Origin: Fomitopsis serialis
Lineage: Eukaryota; Basidiomycota; Agaricomycetes; Polyporales; Fomitopsidaceae
Assembly (NCBI RefSeq): GCF_022376445.1
Contig: NW_025955052.1
Coordinates: forward strand, 62,001-126,000
Reading direction: 5' to 3'
Length of the DNA stretch: 64,000 nt
The notes under the pieces were generated by a model. It ran no database searches, was not told the origin of the DNA, and was given only the letters and a program-made list of their open reading frames with translations. This document shows, in pieces, positions 43,290-55,041 of this stretch; the first letter of the stretch is position 1; each line of letters begins with the position of its first letter. The translations under genes were made by a program, and so were the position numbers.

Positions 43290-46200
43290 TCAATGGCCCT
43301 GCTGCTCCCCCTCCGGCCGCGCAACCACGTCGAGGAACTGCGCCCACTCCGTCATCCCAATCCCAACAGACGCGCCCCACATCGAGCTCTCGTCCGCCGG
43401 CGGCGTATACGACAGCTGGCCATTCTGTCCGTCCATCGTCCCCGTCGCGTAATTCAGCGGCTGCGTGTGATGTTGCTGCTGCATGGGGCGTTGGGGCACC
43501 ATCGAGGGCAGCGGCGCCATCCCGTACCCGTTCATGTTCATCTGCGCATACGACGGTGCGGACATCTGCCCGCTCTGCATCGCGAGCATGCTCGCCGTCT
43601 GGAGCAGCGCATTGCTCGGCTGACCCTGTGATGACTGCATCGCCTGAGCATGCGAGTACGGGAGTGGGTCCGCAGACGGCCCAGCTTGCATCCCGAGCTG
43701 CTGCTGCATGGGGCGCGCAGCCATAGAGGGTTGCGAATACGTCGACATCGCCGTGACCTGTCGTTGTGACTGAGCAAGCCACCCCTCCATCCTCTGCTGC
43801 GGAACCCCCGCAGACGCCAGGCTGTTCCCAAGGTGCGAGGTCAGCGGGTACGCCTGTCCCCGCAGCAAGTCCGTCTCGCGTGCCGTGGGCGGGTCCTGGT
43901 ACGGGAACGCGAGCGTCTTCACGACCTTGAGCACCTCCGCCTTCTTCTGCGCGCGCTGCTCCGCGGACTGCTTCACGAGCTCCTCCGAGTATAGCGGCTG
44001 GAGCGCCTGCAAGATCGACAGCGCCTTCTCCGCGACGGGTAGCCAGCGGCAGCGCTCCAGCAGCGTCATCGTCTTGCGGACCTGCTCGCGGAACGTGTCT
44101 TTCCCCGGCACGTCCGGGTTCGTAATCAGCTGGAACGAGAAGAACATCGCCGCGGAGAAGACGTGGAACGGGAACCAGCTCAGGTGCCCTGGTACGCTCT
44201 GCACGCTGTACGCGTGCGTGGAGAGGGTGATCAGCTCCGACGCCGCGTCGACCGCTGCGTCGAGGCTCGCCTGCACCTTAATGTACGGCCGGTGCAGCGT
44301 AAATCGGATGTGCAGGTACGCGCACCGGTCGATGAGGCTCTGCACCGCTAGCCGCCGCGTCGCCTTCTCCTGGCTCAGGAGGCCCGCCCGCAGCGCGTAC
44401 TCGTCGAGCTTCAGCTCCGCCGGGAGGTTATCGTACCAGTCTATCAGCATCTTGTCCTTCTCCTGGACGGAGGTATACTGTATCGACTTGAACGACACCG
44501 CGTCGTCCATGATATGGCCGAGGATGAACGCGAGCTTGAAGAGGGCGACGTTCGGGAGGTACAGCCGCCCGACGGTCTTCTCGACGTCGGGGTCGCGCAC
44601 CGTGGGCAGGTCCGTCTCAAAGTGATGCGACGAGACGTGCAGCGGGCGGCCGAACATGAATGCCTGCCACCGCTCGAACAGGATTATGTGCCACCACGCC
44701 CAGCGGCGACGCTCCGCGACGAGCCGGTCGAACTTGTGTTTGCACGGGTCGCGGTGGAGGCCCATCGCGGTCGCGATGCCGATCAGCTCGCCCGCGAGCT
44801 TCCACACCTCCTCCGGGTCCTCCTTCGCGAACGTCAGGTATTGCGACTGCGCAAGGAGGAGCTCTACCAGCGGGAGCGTGTACGTGCGCGTCAGGCTCTC
44901 TGCCGACTCGCGGTGGCGCTTCAGGACGTTGCGCATGAGCGTGTGGTACTTGTTGCTGTGCTCCTCGACCGACGCGGACCCCATCCGCTCGAGCAACGGG
45001 TGCCCAACCGGCAGGTAGCGCAGGGCGAGGCACATGATGATGCACGCCGTCGCGAGCACCACCCGGTCGCCGGACTTCCACTCCTTGAACCGCTGCCAGC
45101 CCTCCATAAACGCCTTCTCGTTAATATGCCGGTATATCCAGTTGCAGTAGTCGAAGTAATACGCGATCAGCGCGTCCATGGTGTCGAAGTTAGGCAGTTC
45201 GCTGAGGAAGTCGTTGTCATACTCTGCATAGTGCTCGGTGGGATCTTCTATGTGTGCGGTAGGACTCTGTGGGTCTTGTTCATCCCGGTCGTGGTTCTGT
45301 AGCTGGTTAAGTGGTGTGCCATGGTAAGGAACGGGAAGAGCGTACCCCCATCATGAGCGACCCCGTAGCGGTAGGACCAAGGTAGATGCCGCCCATGCGC
45401 CCTCCAAACATACCAGGCGTGCCGACCATTGGCGAGCTTTCAGTCTTCGTTCGATCGGCTGGCGACGCAGGAACTCCGCCATTTCCGCGGGTGAGTGAGT
45501 CCAGCCGGGCCGCTAGCGGGGCTAGTGGATGTGCTCCTGACCGGGCACTCGGCGGTAGATGCGCATATCCGATAATGGGTCGGATATTTGAGCTGTCTAC
45601 CTTGATGTAGGATTCGAGCTGTACGAGAGATTGGCGGATGCGCGAGATCTCCGACAGCGGGTCGGGTTGTCTAACGAAGAGTCGCGTTAGCAGACGGAAG
45701 GTGGGATCAGACGATTCTAGCATTCTGGATACAAGGCACGGTATTTGGCAGAGATCAAAACATCTGCAGCTGGGGTAGCTATATCCCAGAGGAACACGAT
45801 GTAGCCTTCAGTCCTGCCTACCATCCCGTCTCGCATTCTGCATGTTTGCACGAGTTGACCACGGGGAAGCATACAAGCACCCACTCCAAGCACCCACTCC
45901 GTGCGCCTAGAGTAGTCGGATTACCCAGATCGTGATGGGACGCTGGGACGCCCATCGGGGGTACCTCCACAATTGTCCTCACAACACCGTTGTCCGAGGA
46001 AATTGATCAAGGGACAGGACGGCAAGGGCGGCATGTAAGTACGGCCTGGCCTAGTCAATACACCTGCGGTGTCTAGGTCCAGCTAGTACCCAATTGGTGG
46101 TACTCAGTGGCACAGAGCATATACCAAGCATACACAGTTTGCCGGCCACTATGTGAATCAACTCTGGTCATGCCCGACGGGTGACTTCGCAGCGGGCTAG

Positions 46201-47260
46201 GCCCATCTGCATAGTCGTGTAATTGCAGATACAAAAAGCATGCCTCGACGCTGAACCCAAACTGGTAGCACTCGCCATTGGCTGAGCAGTGGTGAGGCGG
46301 GCATCCCGGTCTCGCGTAAGGGTCCGTAAGCGAGCCTCCTGATAGCTCCTCAGAGCTGCCAGTGGCAGCTTTTGAGCGTTTCAAGACCGATGCATGGCCT
46401 GTCTCTAAGACACCCACAAATGAATAGACAAACCGACACACAGGGTGTCGTGTAAGGCCCGGACCCCCAATCTGAATGGATGTCCACCGAAGCCATGCCT
46501 GATATAAAGTGCGAGCAATGGATCACAGCAAGCGCAGGGGCCTGATTTCATCCAGACTAAGAACCGAGATCTAGGGTCAGGCATCTCTGCCTACAACCGG
46601 GGGCCCTCATCGGGGATGCCTCCGAAATCGTCCTTTCAACACCCATGTCCGAGGGAATTGATTGAGGGACAGGACGGCGAGGATGGCATGTGAGTCTGCG
46701 CAGCTCATCCAGGCTGGCTTCACATGCGCACGGCGTCATCCCCAAGTCCCTGCCGGAATAGCTAACACCTCCTGAGCGTGCCGCTGGCTTTGACGAACAT
46801 ACCAATAACCAGACACCCAACTTGACACGAACTCACCTCGTCTCATCTTGATTAGTCGGCCCATTATCCTGCCCTTGGTAACATGAAGCTGTTGTACCTG
46901 CAGACGGTATAGAGACATCAGCACACGTGTAACTTACGTTCGAATGACTATGACTGCGCACCTCTCAGCACGCAGGAGGAACAAGGACGATTCCTGACAT
47001 GACCGAGGATTGCGAGGAGATCATGTTAGCAGCCAGCGACTTGACGTCGCGACGCCGCGGAGAAAGTGAGCGTACCTATCGCATTTTAGCTTGCTATTTC
47101 TACATGGCTCGCAGTTGATTGCCTTGCGTGCCCGCTTGGGTGGAGGCTGCCGCGTTTCTGAGCCCTGGCGATCGCCGTCCTCGGAGTCCGGGGCCGCTGG
47201 CGAGTGGGGTCGGCGCAGCTTGTTCGGTCGTGTTGCAGACTTGTCCTCGGGTCTCGACAT
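43290..47260 (-). CDS. Zn2Cys6 (Gal4-type) transcription factor with fungal-specific regulatory domain
   Basis: Nuclear DNA-binding regulator. Start ATG 47260 (MSRPEDKSATRPNKLRRPHS). The zinc cluster is assembled over three small exons (47076-47260, 46962-46993, 46837-46897). It has perfect spacing C-x2-C-x6-C-x5-C-x2-C-x8-C from CEPCRNSKLKC to TTASCY. A 1,112-nt intron (45725-46836) leads to MLESSDPTFRLLTRLFVRQP; the phase fits exactly. The linker PLSEISRIRQSLVQLESYI follows, and then, after another intron, the regulatory domain from DPTEHYAEYDNDFLSELP and MDALIAYYFDYCNWIYRHIN through LLLAQSQYLTFAKEDPEEVW, AMGLHRDPCKHKFDRLVAE, RRRWAWWHIILFERWQ. The C-terminus is Gln/Met-rich and ends PEGEQQGH at 43290. 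Target genes unknown. Confidence 0.88.
45951..46035 (+). repeat. Imperfect direct repeat, copy A, inside long intron
   Basis: 85 bp aligning without gaps to 46606-46690, about 80% identical by eye, both ending GGCATG followed by GTAAGT or GTGAGT-like bases. Confidence 0.75.
46606..46690 (+). repeat. Imperfect direct repeat, copy B, inside long intron
   Basis: Partner of 45951-46035, 655 bp away in the same orientation. Weak similarity may extend some 40 bp upstream of both copies. Confidence 0.75.
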
Positions 47261-49241
47261 TGTTCAGAGAGTCGCGCGTTGGCGGAAAGGAGAGAGAGGG
47301 GTGCAGAGAGGGGTCGTGAAGTTGTTGTGAAGAGGCGCGGCGGGAGGAGGTCGTCCAAAAGGGCACCGCTTCCCCGCACGGACAAGACGCCCAATCTGCC
47401 GAGGTCTTACCTGCAGGCTGGATGAGCGGAACGCCGGATCTTCTGCATCTGGATTGGCAACGATAGCAAGGCAAGGCTCCGGCGAGACGTCTCGAAAATG
47501 ATGCGGAAAGGCAGCCTCCTCCCAGGTCCTGCAGCACAGGCGCCCAGCGTTAGCGTGCCCAGCTCGGGATCGCTCAGTCGCATCAGACGCGTTACAATTG
47601 CTGTGCTGCCCGAGCCTTCCTCACCCAGTTCCTGCTCTGCGCAAACACCGAGCTCAACATCGCACTGGCCGTCGAGGACGACCTGTGGGCAAAACAGCGC
47701 CCCTCAGGGCAGCTTCACACACACTCAGTAGACAGCTTCCGCTGTGAGTGGATTAGGAAACACTGTCCGCGGAGATGCTCATTCGAGTGGCCGGGTTTGG
47801 GTGGCCCACTCGTTCTGCACCCGGCGATCTGCGGAGTAAGTTATACTTATCGTGCCAACGAAGTGCCGTCTCCACCACTTCCAGACCACTTCAGAGTTCA
47901 CCGCAGTTGCACAAGCCTGGTCCTGGAGCCAGTCAACTACTGTATGTACTGTTCTGTCACTTCCCTCGCCGCTCACGCATGTCTCGCGGTACACGTGACT
48001 GCACTACTTACAGAACGGTTGAAATTGCTACAGAGCCATTATGCCATAGGCCGCATGGCCCTCAATGCGATTATTTTACAACGGCTCTCTGCATGCTAAG
48101 TACATCACTGTCATCAGGACGCTCATGTGCTGTGTTGTCGCGGAATGCCTCGGAACATCAAGCGGGCCAGTCACTGAGACGCACAAGTTGTACCCAGCTG
48201 ATACTACCCGTCCACCGGTATCCACGGACAAGGGAGAAGTTCTACCGGCCTGAGGTACGTACTACCTCTGCGCGCCGATCAGGCCTCAGGCACCATATTA
48301 ACACAGCACCATTTGCAGGACTGTACTTCCCATCGGTCGTAAGGCCGGCGCGGCTACACAGTATTATAATATAAGGCTGATCATATCAAAAGCCGGTGAC
48401 CTATGACAGAACCATGCAACGAGCGTTACGAATGCCATTGGTGACTGACTGACCAGCACCGCTTTACGTGCTTTCGACGGTGTGTAAAGCGGTCTTCCAA
48501 AGCGCTAGCATGTGCAGTAGACAGTCGTCGTTACAGTAACTTATGCAGTGGAGGCTTCAAATCACAACCTAGTCACAGTATATCGTACTACAAGCCTGAG
48601 GGCCATCTCACTTCACATTACACACTGCCCGCGAGTGGCCGCGCATTCCTCGCAAGCTCATCCAACTTTGGTGAAGAGCACTGCATCGCATCCGAGTCCC
48701 GAGACAAGCCGTGCGCGCATCGTCGATCCCAGAAGCGCAGATATGATCGGCGGCACACCGTCGCGGGCATTGGCAATTGCTGACCTTGGCTTGCTGATGA
48801 GTGCGCGGTACGCACGCGGTTGCATCATCTTACTGCCTTTCGGGATCTGATTGGCAGGCCAATGGCAGGCTTGTGCAAAATATTGTTGCGCCTCCGGAGC
48901 TAGGGGATGTTTCCCTAACTCCTAACAGAGGTACTCACACTTTGTGAATCGCCGTGTATGCTGACATGAGATTTCGGGTAGTTCTTAGTACACCAGCAAG
49001 ATTAGCCGTTTGAGCACAGCTGCACCTTGCCTATTGAGGTTGGCCAGCTGCTGCGCTTCCCACTACGTAAATACTTTCCCTCAATGGCTTGCGGCGGTGC
49101 GAGAGCCTGAGGCTGACCTACCGGTCACCGAGACTTCACTGGGAAAGTGAGTTCATTCAAACCATATAGCACGATACAATAGAACGTTACAGCCGTGCTG
49201 TGAGCTTTACAGTAAATCATCTCAGTCGTTCTCAATCTTAG
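47261..49241. other. Long intergenic region
   Basis: About 2 kb. A minus-strand frame at about 47413-47700 (containing VVLDGQCDVELGVCAEQELG and LMRLSDPELGTLTLG) reads like protein but has no clear start, domain or splice partner; it could be a gene remnant or chance. Nothing else is supported. Confidence 0.4.
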
Positions 49242-50660
49242 CTAAGGCCAACTGCACTGTACACCGCACGCTCGTATGTTTTCTACCACGAACTGTCCGA
49301 TGTCATCTACCTGGGCAACCTTCCACGACTCCTCCCCGAGAATCAACACGTGCGCCCTCCTAGCCTCCTTCAACCACTTGAGCCCCGCCAGCGGACCCTC
49401 CTGCACTTGCATGATTCGACCGACCTCGTACAAGATCCTCGCAACCTGGAAATTCATCCCCTCCGCCCGCGCGTACCCCAGCGTCCGCCGGACAGCCTTC
49501 TCCGACAACACAGGGTACGAAGAGGGCTCCAGCGCATTTTCCAAGGTATGCAGCAGCTCCGCAACTATCTTGCGCCGCTCGTCGCTGTGCCTCACGTCCT
49601 CCGGCGAGGCGTCCAGGCACGTCTTGCAGAGGCACTCGCACGAATACAGCCTCTCAAAGCATGCCTGCCGCTCCGCCCGCGTTACTGACGTCACATATTT
49701 CGCCGTAATTTCCTCGCCCGCGGGGATGTCCCGCGCGGCGAAGAACTGCCCGCACCACCTCGCCTTATTCCAGTGGTAGTGCGCGTTCGCAGCACAGTCG
49801 TGGTTCGCGCGGGAAATCGTGAGGTATGTCCCGCCGAAAGCGACAGGGTTGTCCACCTCATCGGTCAAGGGCCCGGAGGTATACGCGTTCGTCATGATGC
49901 GGCCTGGGAGCGGGTGGGATCGCTCCCCGAGAGAGCATCGGTCGACCAACGTCATGAAGGACGTGCGCGGGGCCTCCGACAGGGCAGCGAGCGCTGCGTC
50001 GTAGAAAGAGGGCTCGAAAGGGACACGGTACTTGTTTCCGACCGAGTTATTGGATGAGAGGAGAGTTGGCCTTTCTGCGAGGATCAACTCGCCTGCCTTG
50101 ATGAGCCGCGTCGCGAACATCCCCAGGCCCTTGTGCTCAGTCTCCTGTATGCTGAAGGGACGGGCCGTGCCATGGTCTGGCAGTGGCTTTTTCAGAGCGA
50201 GCTCGCCGAAGGGAATAATGTGCTCGAGTTCGGCGCGGGATCCAATCATGACCATCGTTATTTCTCCGCTGTCTTCCGAGTAAGTACAATAGCAGGGCGG
50301 GGGTGGCCCAGTTGCCCGCCCCGCCTTGCTATTGCTTTCCTCGGGGCATACCAAGCGAAAATGCCCTCCATTGACACTAACAGGCTTCGTGGCCGACGGA
50401 GGCACGGCGCTGTCCACTGAGGCCGTGTTCGTTTCGGCGCGGGTCCTGCGACCTTCCTTCAAGAAGCCGCGCTTCATCTGGGTATACATACCGTCATCAG
50501 GACGGGTGCTACTCGCAGTAGATGTATTGGTGTGAGGTTCTGCTGCCGCCACACGCTTCCGCCTGGCAGACGGCATTGTCGGCGAGTTGGTCGGCGGCGG
50601 CGCGGTAGTACCCTGGTCCAGCCCGTGCTTGAGGAAGCCACGCTTCATCTGCGAGTACAT
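49242..50660 (-). CDS. SET-domain protein (SMYD-like methyltransferase family)
   Basis: Predicted protein lysine methyltransferase. I use the ATG at 50660 (MYSQMKRGFLKHGL) because the neighbouring paralogue starts with the same residues; the frame is open slightly further upstream. The first 60 residues carry the motif M-Y-x-Q-M-K-R-G-F-L-K twice. After a low-complexity linker comes the split SET region: HKGLGMFATRLIKAGELILA, a helical insert, TYLTISRANHDCAANAHYHW (the NH-x-C of SET, here NHDC), and FFAARDIPAGEEITAKYVTS. A post-SET cysteine cluster, CECLCKTC, and a helical C-terminus (VARILYEVGRIMQVQEGPLA) follow. Ends VQCSWP at 49242. Single uninterrupted exon of about 472 codons. Methylation target unknown. 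Confidence 0.85.
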   Translation of the reverse strand: MYSQMKRGFLKHGLDQGTTAPPPTNSPTMPSARRKRVAAAEPHTNTSTASSTRPDDGMYTQMKRGFLKEGRRTRAETNTASVDSAVPPSATKPVSVNGGHFRLVCPEESNSKAGRATGPPPPCYCTYSEDSGEITMVMIGSRAELEHIIPFGELALKKPLPDHGTARPFSIQETEHKGLGMFATRLIKAGELILAERPTLLSSNNSVGNKYRVPFEPSFYDAALAALSEAPRTSFMTLVDRCSLGERSHPLPGRIMTNAYTSGPLTDEVDNPVAFGGTYLTISRANHDCAANAHYHWNKARWCGQFFAARDIPAGEEITAKYVTSVTRAERQACFERLYSCECLCKTCLDASPEDVRHSDERRKIVAELLHTLENALEPSSYPVLSEKAVRRTLGYARAEGMNFQVARILYEVGRIMQVQEGPLAGLKWLKEARRAHVLILGEESWKVAQVDDIGQFVVENIRACGVQCSWP

Positions 50661-51179
50661 GCTATTCGAATAACCCAGACGTAGAAGATGAAACACTGAG
50701 GGACAGAGACATAAATGAGCTAGTAAGTACCTGATAACTGACCGAGTTTGCGGGAGGAGTGAGCGTCGGCTGTGGATAATCGGATGCTAACCACGATCGA
50801 TTCGATCGAGATCTGACTTAAGTAGTATGTATCCAAATGCTGAGGCGCTTATTGAAGCTCTCAAGCTGATCATGGGTTGTGTACTATAGTCCTCGTTTTA
50901 ATATGTTCACCTCATCGCCAAAAGCGCAACCCCGGGCCTACGATCTGCCGTAGTCAGGTATCATAACTTGCGACGCCATGTATTTGCCTGTAAGTAGCTC
51001 CGGTTACATATATGAATACTGTCGCTACTATTTAGACAGATTCCTCAAATTTACAGCAGACGAGTATTATGATGTCGAATTGATCAAATTTTAGAACGAT
51101 ACAATGTCGGACCGTTCCTACCATCTCATTAAGAACCATGCAGCAAGCAGCACTGTGGTGGCCCATCTCATTCCGTTAT
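50661..51179. other. Intergenic spacer between tandem SET genes
   Basis: About 520 bp, AT-richer near 50870-51100. Holds the promoter of the downstream-lying SET gene and the 3' flank of its paralogue. No gene seen. Confidence 0.45.
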
Positions 51180-52588
51180 CTAGGGCCAGCTGTAATGTAC
51201 ACCGCAAGCAAGGACAATGTCCGCTATTACTGACCTCCCGACACTATCGACGCGGGCAACCTTCCATGACTCTTCCCCGACAACCAAGACCAACGCCCTC
51301 CTGGCCTCCTTTAGCCACCGGAGCGCTCCTACAGGGCCCTCTTGCACTCGCATGATTCGTCCGACCTCGAACAAGATGTATGCGTATGAAGCCATCAATG
51401 ATTCCTCCCGTGCGTACCGCAACGTCCGTCGGATGGACTTCTTCGAAAGGGTAGGGTACGACGAGGGATCTGAGGCGTTCTCCAGGTCATACAGCAACCC
51501 GAAAACCGCCTTCCGCCGCTCGTCGCTGCGCCTCACGTCCTCCGGCGACGCCTCCAGACATGTCTTGCAGAGGCAGCTGCATGAATACCCAATCGCGAAA
51601 AATGCGTGCCGCAGCGACTGCGTCGCCAATGGCGCGTACGTTGTCGTGATCTCCTCGCCCGCCGTGATATCCCTCACGGCAAATATCTGCCCACACCACC
51701 TCGTCTTGTTCCAGTGGTAGTGCGCGTTCGCAGCACAGTCGTGGTTCGCGCGAGATATTGTGAGGTACGTCGCCACATATTTGAAGGCTTTTTGCGCATC
51801 GGACATGGCACCGATGGCGAACCCATTCGTCTTGACGCGTCCCGGAAGTGGATGACATCGTTCCCCGACAAGGCAGCAGTCGCCCAGAGCCATGAAGGAA
51901 GTGCGTGGGCCCTCCGACAGCGCTGCAAGGACGGCGTCGTAAAAAGAGGGCTCGAAAGGCACATAGTACTTCGTGCCACATACGCCTGAGGACGAGATGA
52001 TGGTGGGTCGTTCTGCAATGATCAATTCGCCAGCCTTGATGGACCGCGTCGCGAACAACCCCAGACCCATCTGGGCAGTCTCCTGTACCCGGAAAGGCCG
52101 GACTTTCCCGTGGTCTGGCAGTTCCTTCTCCAGAGCGACCTCACCAAATGGAATGATGTGCTCGAGCTCTGCACGGGATCCAATAATGGCCATGTCCGTC
52201 TCGCCGCTATCCCCCGAGTAGGTACAAAAGCAAGGCGGGGGCATCTGGGGCGGCCCTGTAGGCGGCCCAGCCTTGCTCTTGATTTCCTCGGGGATACTAA
52301 GCAGAAGCGCCCTCGACTGGCAGACTTCGCGGCCAGTTCTGGCACGGCGCCCACCGACGCCGTATTCGCTTCGGCACGTTCCTTGTTACTTTCCTTGAGA
52401 AAACCGTGTTTCATCTGGGCGTACATGCCCTCGTCAGGACGGGTGCTGTCCGCCGTAGGCGGCTTGGGCCGACGTTCAGCGCCGCGGTCCTGGACGGGAA
52501 GCTTGACCGACGATGTGAATGGCGCTCGCGTGTTGCCCTCCGAGTCCAATCCTTGCTTGAGGAAACCACGCTTCATCTGTGAGTACAT
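51180..52588 (-). pseudogene. Tandem SET-domain paralogue with a frameshift after its N-terminal region
   Basis: Second copy of the gene at 49242-50660, same orientation. From the ATG at 52588 it reads MYSQMKRGFLKQGL, then MYAQMKHGFLKESN, keeping the duplicated N-terminal motif. Near 52290-52297 one base is missing relative to the paralogue (TATCCCC against TATGCCCC), so the frame shifts. From MPPPCFCTYSGDSG (ATG 52244) onward the rest is open to 51180 with all SET motifs: MGLGLFATRSIKAGELIIAE, RANHDCAANAHYHWNK, FAVRDITAGEEITTTYA, CSCLCKTC, ending VHYSWP. It may be a young pseudogene, or may still make an N-terminally shortened SET protein from 52244. Confidence 0.75.
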
Positions 52589-52759
52589 GATGCACTATCC
52601 GATATATTGAGTAAGTATGTCTTCAATCAGAACAGCGCGGGGGCGTACCTCGTCAGCTGTGGGCTAACGGTGTCAAAGTCTGGGAGCTAGAGGCTACCGG
52701 CTCAAGTCCAGTTATACGGACGAAAACACGGAGCAACGGAGTGCGCGAAGCATCATGCA

Positions 52760-53456
52760 TCATAAACAAAGGCGACTGATATAGTGGCTGGATTCCACAA
52801 ATTCCAACAAAGAAAAGCCACTTCCTAATTTGCCGATGCAGAAGTCACGAAATGCAGCATCGAGGATATCCTCCACATCAATCACGCCAGAAATTTTGCC
52901 AATTGCCTGTGCGGCGTAGCGGAGTTCTTCCGCAGCCAGCACTGCGTCCTCTGCGTCTGGGATAAGCCCCGCGATCAGAGCCTGTTTCCTACGACGATCG
53001 AAGCACGCGCTCACCAAAGCATAGGAAGGCATCCAGAAACTGCAGTGCATGCTCCAGGTTGACACGATGCCGGGCATGAGTTATGAGCGGACGGACATCC
53101 GTGTTCTGCTCCTGATGTACGTCGTACCTGCAGGACGGTCAGAGCGCATGTCGAAGCGCGACTACCCGCTCCTGTAATGCCTGTGCGAATCCGTCTAGGA
53201 AGTCTTGCGTACCCTTACCCGTAGCCAAGCTGACGACCCATCCTCTGCTGGTTCCAAGGGCATCCAGTACAGCTGAAACTCGGTTGGGCGCGATATCCGC
53301 CACGTCTGACTTGTTCAAGAGCACGTAGGTGTCCGGCGCGATGAGCGAGGCCACGGAAGGCGGAACGGGGCTGATCGTGGATCCCTTCACGACGTCCGGC
53401 AGTGAAAGCACGCAAAGAGAGACGTTCGTCGATTCAACCCCAGTCAAAACTGACAC
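52760..53456 (-). pseudogene. 5'-truncated MSS1/MnmE (mitochondrial tRNA-modifying GTPase) fragment
   Basis: Only the C-terminal part of a MnmE/MSS1 homologue, which modifies the wobble uridine of mitochondrial tRNAs. Visible in order: SLCVLSLPDVV, DTYVLLNKSDVADIAPN (the NKxD GTP-base motif), WVVSLATGKGTQDFLDGFAQ. Across an intron near 53080-53135 come [20 protein letters not shown], then [20 protein letters not shown] and [17 protein letters not shown]. Family members normally end at this CIGK. Here the frame runs on about 20 residues to a stop at 52760. The N-terminal domain, P-loop and switch regions are absent; upstream of 53456 the sequence is unrelated. Almost certainly a relic left by a rearrangement. 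Confidence 0.75.
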
Positions 53457-55041
53457 GAATTCAAAAGAATTTGAGCGAAGCAGTACTAATACCTGTCAAC
53501 GAGAACGAAGAAATAAGAATTCTACCGATCAAAATCTAATTGAACTGCTCTCCTCGGAGCTAAAAGCGCTAAAGTGGACGCACGCTCGCGATCTCTGCCG
53601 CATTTTCTCTCTTCTTTCCTTGTGTGTCGCCCTTTCCGACGTGCGACGCGCGATTAACAGGGTTTGCGCAAAACGTATCCAGAGTCTCATTGCAGGCTGT
53701 ACCCGAAGTTGCGTATTTAAGATGACGATCGCGTGACTCTAACTCTTCGTCGTCGTCGCCACGACGTCATCCGCCGTCGCAGAGTGTCTTGAAACCTTGA
53801 CTGCATACCACCACCACCTTGCTTTCAAAGTTCTCCCTGTGGCCGTGTCGCGCTCTGTTACCCTGCTAATAGTTGCAGTGTGGCCTCTGGCTTCTATCTG
53901 TACTCTCAGGGTCTATAGGTGTCGATACCGTGTCTCGAAGGCTGCTGGCAACGTCTTTCTGATAACCCGCTACTCTGGTGACAGGCCACGCGGCCTAGGA
54001 CTCGCATGACACGACCGCGAGTCGAGCGATAAGAACGTGGCATGCGCAAGGCAAGGAGAATAGTACGAGGAGGAGGAGAGACAGAAGGGAGAACAGTAAG
54101 GTGAGAGCAGGGGACACGAGCACAAAGGCTCGAAACTCGATGGTACGCCCTCGATGGACATCCCCTCAGTGGACCACGCTTCCACTAATCACTACGATCA
54201 AGCCCACCTTCGCTTTATCACACAGCTAGACGTTCGCGGCCGTGAAGACGGGAGAATGACCAGGTCAGAGATCGTCGGTGAACGGTGAACGCGCACACGA
54301 GGTGGACAGAGCAAGCTCATCGAACGAGCATGAGCAAGAGTGGGTCAGCACGCAATAGATGAGGGTGTCCAAGGTGAGTGGGCGAGTGCTGACATCAGTA
54401 CGCATCATGAACGCGCGGTGGACGAGAAGACAGGGAGAGCGAGCAGGTGGGCAAGGTGAGTAGGCAAGCGGGTGGGTGCGCGAGCGGGCGAAGCGGACGG
54501 ACACAGGGCGCAGACGAGCACCACACGCACGACGACCGCGAGCGCGCTAGGCGAATGCCCAGCACACAATCACGACCGACGAACGGAGTGCGCCCGTGCG
54601 AGCTCAGATAGCAACAACGGTGGGTAGGGCCGAGGTGTACACAACACGCCGACCGCGAGCACCTAAGGCCAGTGCCTCGCGTGCAGACGCAGCCGATGAG
54701 CGCGCTATGGGTCAGGGCATGGTGGCGACCAGGCGGGAGGGCATGCGGACGGCGCGCGAGGGGCGGGGACGGGCAAGCGTGAGCTGGTCTCGTACCCATC
54801 CGTGTGGACGCACCCCACCACCGCTCCGACACGTCTGGGGCAGTTTGTGAGGGCGACCCCCCTTTGAATAGACGCCCGCGAGGCGCTCGCTGTAACGGTC
54901 ACGACGGTCCAGAATAGAAGCCTCGTGCCCTCAATCGTAGATTTGAGATAGACTTGTCCGATCGGACCTCCTTCCATTTAGAGAAAAGTACGCGCTCGTC
55001 ACCGAGTCTCGAGGTTGCGACGGAAATCTATCACTACTACC
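53457..55041. other. Intergenic region next to the MSS1 breakpoint
   Basis: About 1.6 kb. Includes a GTC/GCC-rich patch near 53745-53780, a purine-rich GA tract (about 54040-54120) and repetitive GTGG/GAGCG-type sequence at 54420-54850. No gene supported; promoter of the RecQ-like gene presumably lies at the right end. Confidence 0.4.

Noticed and set aside
43256..43782. Long overlapping frames on both strands at the 3' end of the Zn2Cys6 gene
   Set aside because: They are shadows of the Gln/Met-rich C-terminus of the factor.
47413..47700. Minus-strand protein-like stretch 5' of the Zn2Cys6 gene
   Set aside because: No start codon, domain or splice sites linking it to the factor; kept only as a note in the intergenic entry.
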